DNA of 35,564 nt from contig CANIZL010000072.1 of NCBI GenBank assembly GCA_947471985.1, positions 1 through 35,564 of the forward strand, in the 5' to 3' direction. This document shows, piece by piece, positions 25,017 through 31,707 of the stretch. Each line of letters begins with the position of its first letter. Position 1 is the stretch's first letter. The translations under genes were made by a program, and so were the position numbers. Origin of the DNA: Verrucomicrobiota bacterium (lineage in GTDB: Bacteria; Verrucomicrobiota; Verrucomicrobiia; Limisphaerales; UBA9464). The notes under the pieces were generated by a model. The model was not told the origin of the DNA and made no database searches. It was given only the letters and a program-made list of their open reading frames with translations.

Positions 25017-25697
25017 ATGTCTCAGGCAGTTGGACCGACTCCGCATCGCGCCGTGATCGAACACTTGGTTCGTCGCGCCGTCTACGGCCGTCTCGGCAAG
25101 CCCCTTCCGCGCACCGCGGGAGCTCCGAATCCCCTGCTGGTAAACATCAGCGCCCGGCACTGTCATCTGACCCCCGAGGCCGTGGAAGCCTTGTTCGGGC
25201 CCGGCCACAAGCTGCAAGTGCACAAATGGCTTTATCAGGACGGACAGTTTGCCGCGAAGGAAACCGTCACCTTGATCGGACCACGCAGCCGGGTGATTTC
25301 CAATCTGCGCATTCTGGGCCCCTGCCGCAATTTGAATCAGGTGGAATTGGCGTACACCGATGCCATCGCGCTGGGCTTCGACATTCCGCTCCGGGCGTCG
25401 GGCAATATCAAGGACACGCCGGGCTGCATGTTGATGGGTCCCGCGGGCTTCTTTGAAATGCCGCAGGGCGTCATCCGCGCCGCGCGCCACGTGCACATGA
25501 GCCCGGTGGATGCCGAATACTACGAGGTGAAGGCCGGCCAGATGATGCGCCTCAAGATTGGCGGTCCCTGCGCCATCTCGCTCGACGAGATGCTCGTCCG
25601 CGTGGATCCGAGTTTCAAACTCGAGGTCCACATCGACACGGACGAAGGCAATGCCTGCAACCTGCTCCCCGAGACGCCCGTGGAACTGATCAAGTGA
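25017..25697 (+). CDS. pduL: PduL-type phosphotransacylase, BMC-targeted
   Basis: The 226-residue product is a PduL phosphate acyltransferase (PTAC domain, PF06130, two repeats). It converts acyl-CoA plus phosphate to acyl-phosphate and CoA inside the compartment, recycling CoA for the aldehyde dehydrogenase. Metal-binding histidines are visible in RHCH (H48, H50), RHVHM (H158, H160) and EVHIDTDEGNA (H205). Residues 9-27 (PHRAVIEHLVRRAVYGRLG) form an amphipathic helix typical of an N-terminal encapsulation peptide, joined by a Pro-rich linker to the core. I chose the ATG at 25017 because the family starts here; an in-frame ATG at 24957 lies in the control region. It is the first gene of the BMC operon. 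In PVM compartments the expected substrate is lactyl-CoA. Confidence 0.93.
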   Translation: MSQAVGPTPHRAVIEHLVRRAVYGRLGKPLPRTAGAPNPLLVNISARHCHLTPEAVEALFGPGHKLQVHKWLYQDGQFAAKETVTLIGPRSRVISNLRILGPCRNLNQVELAYTDAIALGFDIPLRASGNIKDTPGCMLMGPAGFFEMPQGVIRAARHVHMSPVDAEYYEVKAGQMMRLKIGGPCAISLDEMLVRVDPSFKLEVHIDTDEGNACNLLPETPVELIK

Positions 25698-25765
25698 TCA
25701 ACTAATCGGCGCTCCCCTTTTCGATACTTTCAACTCGCAATTCTCAACGCATAACACAAAAGACT

Positions 25766-26065
25766 ATGAGCGAAGCAATCGGCATGATTGAAACCAAGGG
25801 CTACACCGGCAGCATTGAAGCTACCGATGCGATGGCCAAGGCCGCGAACATCACCATCACCAAGACCATTCCGATCGGCGGCGGTCTCATCACGGTCATC
25901 TGCCGCGGTGACGTCGCCAGCGTGAAGGCCGCAGTGGATGCCGGTTCCAAGGCCGCCAGCCGCGTTGGTGAACTCGTGGCCAGCCACGTGATCGCCCGGC
26001 CGCACGATGATCTCGGCAAGATTTTCTTCGGCGACGTCCCGGCGCCCGCCCCTGCGAAGAAGTGA
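25766..26065 (+). CDS. BMC-H hexameric shell protein (first copy)
   Basis: The 99-residue product is a single BMC domain (PF00936): [20 protein letters not shown] at the start, then [15 protein letters not shown], and the ARPHDDL signature near the end. Six copies form a hexagonal tile of the facet. The pore-loop region reads [10 protein letters not shown], so three glycines line the predicted pore. It has a short C-terminal tail, VPAPAPAKK, absent from the other two copies. It lies 68 nt after pduL and 36 nt before the second copy. Confidence 0.95.
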   Translation: MSEAIGMIETKGYTGSIEATDAMAKAANITITKTIPIGGGLITVICRGDVASVKAAVDAGSKAASRVGELVASHVIARPHDDLGKIFFGDVPAPAPAKK

Positions 26066-26080
26066 TCCGTCCCAACTCCA

Positions 26081-26101
26081 CCATCAACACTCTCTGAATT
26101 T
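26081..26101 (+). promoter_or_regulatory. Leader motif CCATCAACAC 11 nt before a BMC-H start
   Basis: CCATCAACAC (26081-26090) precedes the second BMC-H start by exactly 11 nt. The third BMC-H has CCATCAATAC (27618-27627) at the same distance. Neither leader has a Shine-Dalgarno site. It may be a translation element or a remnant of gene duplication. Confidence 0.35.
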
Positions 26102-26383
26102 ATGGCTCAACAAGCAATTGGCATGATCGAATGCAAGGGTCTGTGCGCGCTGTTTGAGGCGGTCGACGCCTCCCTCAAGTCCGCGAACGTGACCTTCACC
26201 GGCTGGGAAAAAATCGGCTCCGGGTACGTCACCGCGTTCTTCCGCGGCGATGTCGCCAGCGTCAAGGCGGCCACTGATGCCGGTGCCGCCGCGGCCGCCC
26301 AGGTCGGCGGTGTGGTCAGCGTGCAGGTGATCCCGCGGCCGCACGAAGGCCTCGCCGTTCTCGGCAAGTGGTTGCAGCAGTAA
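26102..26383 (+). CDS. BMC-H hexameric shell protein (second copy)
   Basis: The 93-residue product is a single BMC domain: [44 protein letters not shown]. The pore-loop region reads [10 protein letters not shown], the classic GSG pore seen in many metabolosome hexamers and suited to small polar metabolites. Cysteines occur at ECKG and GLCAL. It is likely a major facet protein. It is closer in its first 30 residues to the third copy than to the first. Confidence 0.95.
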   Translation: MAQQAIGMIECKGLCALFEAVDASLKSANVTFTGWEKIGSGYVTAFFRGDVASVKAATDAGAAAAAQVGGVVSVQVIPRPHEGLAVLGKWLQQ

Positions 26384-26408
26384 TTGCGGTCGCCGCTCCC
26401 CCGCCCCC

Positions 26409-27599
26409 GTGAAAATCCTGGTCGCCAACATCGGCTCCACCTCGCTCAAGTGGCGTCTGTTCGAATTCTCGAACGGCGTCGAACGCCTGCTCCACAAGGG
26501 CGGCCTCGAGCGGGTGACCGATTATCCCAAGGCGATCGAGGATTGCCTCGCCCAGTTGCGCGAGGCGGGGGCGATCCGGTCCGAACAGGACCTGACCGCG
26601 GTCGGCTTCAAGACGGTCATCGCCAAGGACGTCACGGGCTGCGTGCATCTCGATGCGCGGGTCCTGGCGGCGATGGAGGCCTACAACGGTCTCGCGCCCG
26701 CGCACAATCCTCCGTACATCACCGGCATCCGCCTCTTCGCCCAGCGCATGCCGGGCGTGCCGTTGATCGGCCTGTTTGAAACGGCGTTCTATCAGTTCGC
26801 CCCCGAGGCGATGATGCGGTACGCCGTGCCCGAGGCGTGGTACGCCGCCGGCATCCGGCGTTTTGGTTTTCACGGTGCCAGTCACAAGTTCATTGCCGAG
26901 CGCAGTGCGGAATTGCTCGGCCGTCCGGACATCGCCGAGCGCGCGCGCCGGTTGTACGTCGGCGGCACTCCGGCCCCCGTCACCCAGGCCCCGTTTCGGG
27001 TCATTTCCTGTCATCTCGGCGGCAGCTCCAGCATCACCGGCATTCTCAATGGGGTGGCCATCGGCAACAGCCTGGGCATGAGCCCGCAATCCGGTCTGCC
27101 CCACAACAATCGCGTGGGTGATCTGGATGCCGAAGCCCTGCCCTACGCCGTGAAGGCCCTCGGACTCACCCTCGACGAAGCCCAGCGGCAATTGTCGAAG
27201 GAAGGCGGTCTCAAGGGATTGAGCGGCGGGCTTTCCAATGATTTCCGGGATCTCCAAGAGGCCGCCACTCAGGGCCATGCCCAAGCGAAGCTGGCGATCG
27301 ACGTCTTCCTGAGTGAAGCCCGGCGCTGGATCGGCGGTTATTTCCTGCAGTTAAACGGCATCGATGCGCTCGTGTTCACCGCCGGCATCGGCGAGAACCG
27401 CGCCGAGGTCCGCGCCGGCATCTGCGCCAACCTCGATCAATTGGGCATCGTGCTCGACCTCGAGAAGAACCAGTCGGTCCGCGCCACCGAGGCGGTCATC
27501 AGCGCGCCCGAATCCCGGGTGAAGGTGCTGGTGATTCCGACCAATGAAGAACTGGTCGTGGCCCGCGAGACCCAACGGCTGCTCGCCAGCCGCAGCTGA
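26409..27599 (+). CDS. ackA: Acetate kinase-family enzyme of the BMC pathway (possible lactate kinase)
   Basis: The 396-residue product belongs to the AckA family (acetokinase, PF00871): N7 and K14 in ANIGSTSLKW, H155 in FGFHGASHK, HLGGSSS, R235 in NNRVGDLD, TAGIGENRAEVR, and E380 in IPTNEELVVAR. It would make ATP from acyl-phosphate released by PduL. Compared with the Methanosarcina enzyme by motif, three acyl-site positions differ: the HRVVHGGE motif is FKTVIAKD, so Arg91 becomes K68; APLHNP is APAHNP, so Leu122 becomes A98; and FDTAFH is FETAFY, so catalytic Asp148 becomes E124. A larger pocket fits lactyl-phosphate better than acetyl-phosphate, which agrees with the pathway. No encapsulation peptide is evident, so it may act outside the shell. 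It starts 25 nt after a BMC-H gene. Confidence 0.88.
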   Translation: MKILVANIGSTSLKWRLFEFSNGVERLLHKGGLERVTDYPKAIEDCLAQLREAGAIRSEQDLTAVGFKTVIAKDVTGCVHLDARVLAAMEAYNGLAPAHNPPYITGIRLFAQRMPGVPLIGLFETAFYQFAPEAMMRYAVPEAWYAAGIRRFGFHGASHKFIAERSAELLGRPDIAERARRLYVGGTPAPVTQAPFRVISCHLGGSSSITGILNGVAIGNSLGMSPQSGLPHNNRVGDLDAEALPYAVKALGLTLDEAQRQLSKEGGLKGLSGGLSNDFRDLQEAATQGHAQAKLAIDVFLSEARRWIGGYFLQLNGIDALVFTAGIGENRAEVRAGICANLDQLGIVLDLEKNQSVRATEAVISAPESRVKVLVIPTNEELVVARETQRLLASRS

Positions 27600-27638
27600 C
27601 CTTTCGTCACTTTTTAACCATCAATACGAAGCAATAAT

Positions 27639-27923
27639 ATGTCACAACAAGCTATTGGAATGATTGAAACCCGCGGCCTCGTCGCTTTGGTCGAAGGCAC
27701 GGACGCCATGCTCAAGGCCGCGAACGTTGAACTCGCCGGACCGATGACGCAGGTCGGCAATGCGCTCGTCACCGCCGTGGTGGTGGGCGACGTGGCCGCC
27801 GTGAAGGCCGCCACCGACGCCGGCGCCCAGGCCATCAAGGCCATCAAGGGTGAGATCGTCAGCGTCCATGTCATCGCCCGCCCCCACAGCGATGTGGACG
27901 CCGTTCTGCCGAAGAAGAAGTAA
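27639..27923 (+). CDS. BMC-H hexameric shell protein (third copy)
   Basis: The 94-residue product is a single BMC domain: [44 protein letters not shown]. The pore-loop region is QVGNALVTAV, with a VGN in place of the GSG/GGG of the other copies. The predicted pore is therefore chemically different. The C-terminus ends in KKK. It shares its CCATCAAYAC leader with the second copy. Confidence 0.95.
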   Translation: MSQQAIGMIETRGLVALVEGTDAMLKAANVELAGPMTQVGNALVTAVVVGDVAAVKAATDAGAQAIKAIKGEIVSVHVIARPHSDVDAVLPKKK

Positions 27924-27953
27924 CCCTTCGGCCCGTTGATTGGCGGGTGGAGT

Positions 27954-27972
27954 CCGGCGCCGAGGGCGCCGG
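27954..27972 (+). other. GC-rich hairpin before the first BMC-P gene
   Basis: CCGGCGCC (27954-27961), loop GAG, GGCGCCGG (27965-27972): a perfect 8-bp stem, 31 nt before the next start. A full T-tract is lacking, so it is more likely an attenuator, RNA-stabilising or processing element than a terminator. Confidence 0.5.
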
Positions 27973-28003
27973 TTTCCGGCCCGACGACTGACGGATCAAC
28001 CCT

Positions 28004-28315
28004 ATGTTTCTCGCGCGCGTAGAAGGCTCGGTGGTTTCCACCAAGAAGGAAGCCAGCATGAACGGCCGCAAGCTGCTCCTGCTGCGCCCCCAGTTGGTGG
28101 ACGAAAAGGACCCGACCAAGTTCCGGCCCGGTTCGAACACCATCGTCGCCGTCGACACCGTGGGCGCGGGCATCGAGGAGCTGGTCCTGTTCTGTCAGGG
28201 CAGCAGCGCCCGCCTCGCCGGTGGCATGAAGGACGCGCCCGTGGATGCCGTGGTCATCGGTATCGTGGATACCGTGGATGTGCTCGGGAAGCAGATTTAT
28301 TCCGCCCGGCAATGA
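28004..28315 (+). CDS. BMC-P (EutN/CcmL) pentameric vertex protein, first copy
   Basis: The 103-residue product is a EutN/CcmL domain (PF03319): MFLARVEGSVVSTKKEASMN, then GRKLLLLRPQL, then DTVGAGIEELVLFCQGSSAR, and VVIGIVDTVDV. Pentamers of this family close the vertices of the shell. The GAG...E..LF..GSSAR core is well conserved. It lies 80 nt after the third BMC-H, with a hairpin in the gap. Confidence 0.95.
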   Translation: MFLARVEGSVVSTKKEASMNGRKLLLLRPQLVDEKDPTKFRPGSNTIVAVDTVGAGIEELVLFCQGSSARLAGGMKDAPVDAVVIGIVDTVDVLGKQIYSARQ

Positions 28316-28322
28316 TCGCCCC

Positions 28323-28343
28323 CCGCGCGGTTCGACCGCGCGG
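28323..28343 (+). other. GC-rich hairpin after the first BMC-P gene
   Basis: CCGCGCGG (28323-28330), loop TTCGA, CCGCGCGG (28336-28343): an 8-bp stem starting 8 nt after the BMC-P stop. It is the first of two hairpins in the gap before the aldehyde dehydrogenase gene. Confidence 0.5.
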
Positions 28344-28385
28344 CGGGAAGACAGAAGACGCTAGATCCGACGAAAGACCCTTAAC

Positions 28386-28409
28386 GCACGGGCAGACCGC
28401 CCGTGCTTT
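28386..28409 (+). other. Terminator-like hairpin just before the aldehyde dehydrogenase start
   Basis: GCACGGGC (28386-28393), loop AGACC, GCCCGTGC (28399-28406), then TTTCCT: an 8-bp GC-rich stem with a short T-run, ending 12 nt before the ATG at 28419. It may act as a partial terminator or set relative expression of shell and enzyme genes. Confidence 0.5.
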
Positions 28410-28418
28410 CCTGAAAAG

Positions 28419-29912
28419 ATGAGCTCACTGAACGAAAATTTGATTCGCGACGTCGTCACGGAAGTGCTGAGCCGGCTCAGCGGTGCGACCATCGCCGCCG
28501 CCGCCCCTGCTGCCGCTCCGGCCAAGCATGATTGCGGCTGCGGTGGCAAGGGTGCCAACGGCACGCCCGGGTTGCGGGGCAAATACGGCGTCTTCTCCGA
28601 CGCCAATGAGGCCTGCGCCGCCGCCCACGAAGCCTACCTGCAATTGCAAAAGGGCGGGATCGCGGCCCGCGCCAAGATCGTCGAGATCGTCAAGAACATG
28701 GCCGACGCCAACTCCGAGGCATGGGGTCGGCTCGAGCTCGAGGAAACCAAGATCGGCCGGCTGGATCACAAGATCGAAAAGCTCAAGATCATCCGCCTGG
28801 TTCCCGGGGTGGAATGGCTCCGTCCCGATGCGCGCAGCGGTGACCACGGCATCATGCTCGAGGAATACACGCCCTTCGGTGTGGTGGGCGCCGTGACGCC
28901 GAGCACCCATTCGATCCCGACGCTCAGCGGCAACATTGTGAACATCATCGCCGCCGGTAACGCGGTCGTGTTCAATCCGCATCCCAGCGCCGCCCGCTGC
29001 GCCGCGGTCGCCGTCCGCGCTTACAACGAAGCCATCTTCCGCGAAACCGGCATCGAGAACGTCGCCACCATCATCGAGCGCCCCTCGATGGACAGCTTTG
29101 CGGCGATGTGCAAACACGAAGCCGTCCGCATCCTGCTCGTCACCGGCGGACCCGGCGTCGTGAAGGCCGCGATGCTGACGGGCAAGCGCGCCATTTGCGC
29201 CGGCCCCGGCAATCCGCCGGTGTACGTCGACGACACCGCCTGCCTCAAGCGCGCCGCCAAGGCGATCATCCAGGGCGCGAGCTACGACAACAACCTGCTT
29301 TGCATCGGCGAAAAGGAAGTCTTCTCCCTCGACAAGATCACCGACGGATTGATGGCGCAGATGGAGTTGAACGGCGCCGTGCGGTTGAACAGTTCCCAGC
29401 TCGATGCCCTCACCAAGGCGGCGTTCACCATCACCCCCGGTCAGGGTGGCGGCTGCAGCCACGCCGCGGTGAACAAGGACTTCATCGGCAAGGATCCGAG
29501 CGTTCTCGCCAAGGCGGCCGGAATCAATATTCCCGCCGGCACCCAGCTGCTCTTCGCGGAAACGGATGCGCAACATCCGTTCGTCGTCGAGGAACAGATG
29601 ATGCCCTTCCTGCCCATCACCCGCGTCCGCAATCTGGAAGAGGGCGTGGCCCGTTCGCTCGAAGCGGAACACGGCTACAAGCACACGAGCATCATCCACT
29701 CGAACGATCTCGATGCGCTCACCACGATGGGCCGGGCGCTCGATACAACCTTGTACATCAAAAACGGCCCCTGCATGGCCGGTCTCGGACTCGGCGGCGA
29801 AGGGTATCTCAGCTTCAGCATTGCGACCCCCACCGGTGAGGGCGTGAGCAATCCCCGCACCTTCACGCGCGTCCGCCGCTGCGTGATGGTCGACAATCTG
29901 CGCATTTACTGA
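28419..29912 (+). CDS. CoA-acylating aldehyde dehydrogenase (PduP/EutE-like), BMC-targeted
   Basis: The 497-residue product oxidises an aldehyde to acyl-CoA with NAD. In a PVM compartment the substrate is expected to be lactaldehyde, giving lactyl-CoA. The catalytic cysteine is C295 in NNLLCIGEKE. Other family landmarks are VTPSTHSIPTLSGN, ILLVTGGPGVVKAA and the C-terminal GEGVSNPRTF. Residues 1-21 (MSSLNENLIRDVVTEVLSRL and on) form an amphipathic encapsulation helix. It is followed by an Ala-rich linker and an unusual cluster HDCGCGG (37-43) before the core starts near residue 55. The cysteine cluster is not part of the PduP core and might bind metal or form a disulfide. Two hairpins precede the gene. 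Product passes to PduL. Confidence 0.93.
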   Translation: MSSLNENLIRDVVTEVLSRLSGATIAAAAPAAAPAKHDCGCGGKGANGTPGLRGKYGVFSDANEACAAAHEAYLQLQKGGIAARAKIVEIVKNMADANSEAWGRLELEETKIGRLDHKIEKLKIIRLVPGVEWLRPDARSGDHGIMLEEYTPFGVVGAVTPSTHSIPTLSGNIVNIIAAGNAVVFNPHPSAARCAAVAVRAYNEAIFRETGIENVATIIERPSMDSFAAMCKHEAVRILLVTGGPGVVKAAMLTGKRAICAGPGNPPVYVDDTACLKRAAKAIIQGASYDNNLLCIGEKEVFSLDKITDGLMAQMELNGAVRLNSSQLDALTKAAFTITPGQGGGCSHAAVNKDFIGKDPSVLAKAAGINIPAGTQLLFAETDAQHPFVVEEQMMPFLPITRVRNLEEGVARSLEAEHGYKHTSIIHSNDLDALTTMGRALDTTLYIKNGPCMAGLGLGGEGYLSFSIATPTGEGVSNPRTFTRVRRCVMVDNLRIY

Positions 29913-29952
29913 GCCGTCCCCTGCATCCGGCCATGCCCACCACCTTCCCACT

Positions 29953-29994
29953 GCTTCCGTCGCCCGCCGGCCTCGCGCCGGTGTTCGGCGAAGC
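29953..29994 (+). other. Nested inverted repeat before the second BMC-P gene
   Basis: GCTTC (29953-29957) pairs with GAAGC (29990-29994), and within it CCGGC (29967-29971) pairs with GCCGG (29977-29981). The structure is weaker than the other operon hairpins but sits in a comparable gap of 106 nt. Confidence 0.35.
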
Positions 29995-30018
29995 AGCCGG
30001 ATCGGAGAAAGGGATCCC

Positions 30019-30297
30019 ATGCTGCTAGCGCGCGTTGAAGGCAATGTGGTCGCGACCCGCAAGCACCCCAGCTATGAGGGCTGGCGCCTCGTGATCTGCC
30101 AGCCGATCAGCTACAACGGCGAGCCCGAAGGCGCGCCGCAGATTGCCATCGACGCCCACGGCGCCGGCATGCATCAGCGGGTGGTGATTTCTTCCGATGG
30201 TTCCGCCGCGCGCCTGGCGGTCGGTGATCCGCGCAGCCCGGCCCGCTGGCTGGTGGTCGGTATTGTGGACGAAAAGGAACCGGGGGTGCCCGTATGA
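30019..30297 (+). CDS. BMC-P (EutN/CcmL) pentameric vertex protein, second copy
   Basis: The 92-residue product is a EutN/CcmL domain: MLLARVEGNVVATRKHPSYE, GWRLVICQPI, and DAHGAGMHQRVVISSDGSAA then WLVVGIVD. The GAG core is kept. It overlaps the third copy by four bases (ATGA at 30294-30297), so the two are translationally coupled. That suggests that they are made in a fixed ratio. Confidence 0.94.
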   Translation: MLLARVEGNVVATRKHPSYEGWRLVICQPISYNGEPEGAPQIAIDAHGAGMHQRVVISSDGSAARLAVGDPRSPARWLVVGIVDEKEPGVPV

Positions 30298-30596
30298 AAC
30301 TCGGCTCCGTCATTGGTCGCGTCACCCTCAGCACCGCCGCGCCGGGTCTCAAGGGCGCCCGTTGGTTGATCGTTTCCCCCTTCACCCGCGAGCACTATCA
30401 GAACGGGACCAAAACCCCCGCGGGCCTCAGCAAGGATCCCAGTCTCGTCGTTTACGACGCCCTCGGCGGCGGCGTGGGCGAGACCATCGGCTACGTCGAA
30501 GGACGCGAGGCCGCCCAGCCTTTTGATCCGCCCATCCCGATCGACGCCATCAATGCCGCGCTCGTCGACGAGATTTTCTACAACCCCATGAAGTAA
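30294..30596 (+). CDS. BMC-P (EutN/CcmL) pentameric vertex protein, third copy
   Basis: The 100-residue product is a divergent EutN/CcmL domain: MKLGSVIGRVTLSTAAPGLK, GARWLIVSPF, VVYDALGGGVGETIGYVEG. It differs from the other two in a longer insertion before the GGG core (TREHYQNGTKTPAGLSKDPS) and a longer C-terminal helix (DAINAALVDEIFY). Three distinct pentamers in one operon match the usual PVM set. The start codon overlaps the stop of the preceding gene. Confidence 0.93.
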   Translation: MKLGSVIGRVTLSTAAPGLKGARWLIVSPFTREHYQNGTKTPAGLSKDPSLVVYDALGGGVGETIGYVEGREAAQPFDPPIPIDAINAALVDEIFYNPMK

Positions 30597-30603
30597 GCTT
30601 TTT

Positions 30604-31653
30604 ATGCCTGCCGTCATTACTGCCAAAGAAGTTGAAGCCATCATCGCCCAGGGCGGTGATCCGAAGAATCTGCCCGCGGACGCCATCCTGACGCCGTCGG
30701 CCAAGGACGCGCTGCGGGATTACGCCAATGCCCGCCGCAGCTCCGGCGGGGGCAGCAGCCCGGCGGGGGCCACGGTGACCGCGCCGGCCCGTCCGTTGAA
30801 CTCCAAGTCGTCCAAGGCGGAACTCGAAGCCTATTTCAATTCCCCTGCGGCCCACGCCCTGAAGGAACAGCTGTGCGACATCGGTCGCCGCCTGTGGGGA
30901 CGGGCCTACGTCGACGGCAACGGCGGCAACATTGCGATCCGCGTCGGCGAGGACATCGCCCTCTGCACGCCCACCCTCGTCAGCAAAGGCTTCATGAAGC
31001 CCGAGGACATGTGCCTCGTGGATTTTGAAGGCAATCAACTCGCCGGCGTGAAGAAGCGCACCAGCGAGATCCTGATGCACCTTCAGATCATGAAGCGGCA
31101 ACCGAAGGCCATCGCCACCTGCCACTGTCATCCGCCTTACAGCACCGGCTTCGCCATCGCCGGTCTCGTGCCCCCGACCTGCATGATCCCCGAGTACGAA
31201 GTCTTCGCCTCCGTGGCGGTGGCGCCGTACCGGACGCCCGGCACGCCCGAGATGGGCCAGCTCGTGGCCGATCTGGTGGACAAGCACAACACGATCCTCA
31301 TGGCCAACCACGGTGTCGTGTCGTGGAGCCACAACAACGTCGAGGACGCCTACTTCAAGATGGAGATCCTCGAGGCCTATTGCCGGACGATTCTCGTCAC
31401 CGCGCAACTGGGCATCCCGGCGAAGACGATGTCCTCCGGTCAATTGCAGGACCTGCTCAAGATCAAGCAGAGCCTCGGCATTCCCGATCCCCGCCACGGC
31501 CTCAAGGAGTGCGAACTCTGCGACAACGCCGAGTGGCGTCCGGGTGTCTCCTGCGCGGTGCCGGCGAAGTCGACGCCCACCGTGGGTCTCGATGCCGACG
31601 CCGAGGCGGCCGTGAAGACGATCACGGACCAGATCATGGCTCAGATGAAATAA
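30604..31653 (+). CDS. Class II deoxysugar-phosphate aldolase (fuculose/rhamnulose-1-phosphate type), with extensions
   Basis: The 349-residue product contains a class II aldolase/adducin domain (about 75-275). Zinc ligands are H174 and H176 in CHCHPP and H236 in ANHGVVSW. E155 in RTSEILMH matches the acid/base glutamate of FucA (Glu73). It should split a 6-deoxyketose 1-phosphate to DHAP and L-lactaldehyde. There is an N-terminal extension of about 62 residues (TAKEVEAIIAQGGDP, ILTPSAKDALRDYA), then a Gly/Ser/Pro linker. At the C-terminus a Cys-rich segment (KECELCDNAEW) is followed by a linker and an amphipathic helix (DAEAAVKTITDQIMAQMK) like an encapsulation peptide. The usual FucA is about 215 residues, so both ends are extra. 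It lies 7 nt after the third BMC-P. Confidence 0.9.
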   Translation: MPAVITAKEVEAIIAQGGDPKNLPADAILTPSAKDALRDYANARRSSGGGSSPAGATVTAPARPLNSKSSKAELEAYFNSPAAHALKEQLCDIGRRLWGRAYVDGNGGNIAIRVGEDIALCTPTLVSKGFMKPEDMCLVDFEGNQLAGVKKRTSEILMHLQIMKRQPKAIATCHCHPPYSTGFAIAGLVPPTCMIPEYEVFASVAVAPYRTPGTPEMGQLVADLVDKHNTILMANHGVVSWSHNNVEDAYFKMEILEAYCRTILVTAQLGIPAKTMSSGQLQDLLKIKQSLGIPDPRHGLKECELCDNAEWRPGVSCAVPAKSTPTVGLDADAEAAVKTITDQIMAQMK

Positions 31654-31707
31654 GCCCGCGGAAACGATCCCTGCGGCCGACCCGTTGAATTGAAGATTTA
31701 GTTCCCT

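Noticed and set aside
28425-30062. A 545-codon minus-strand frame antisense to the aldehyde dehydrogenase
   Set aside because: Same artefact. The plus strand encodes a complete acylating aldehyde dehydrogenase.
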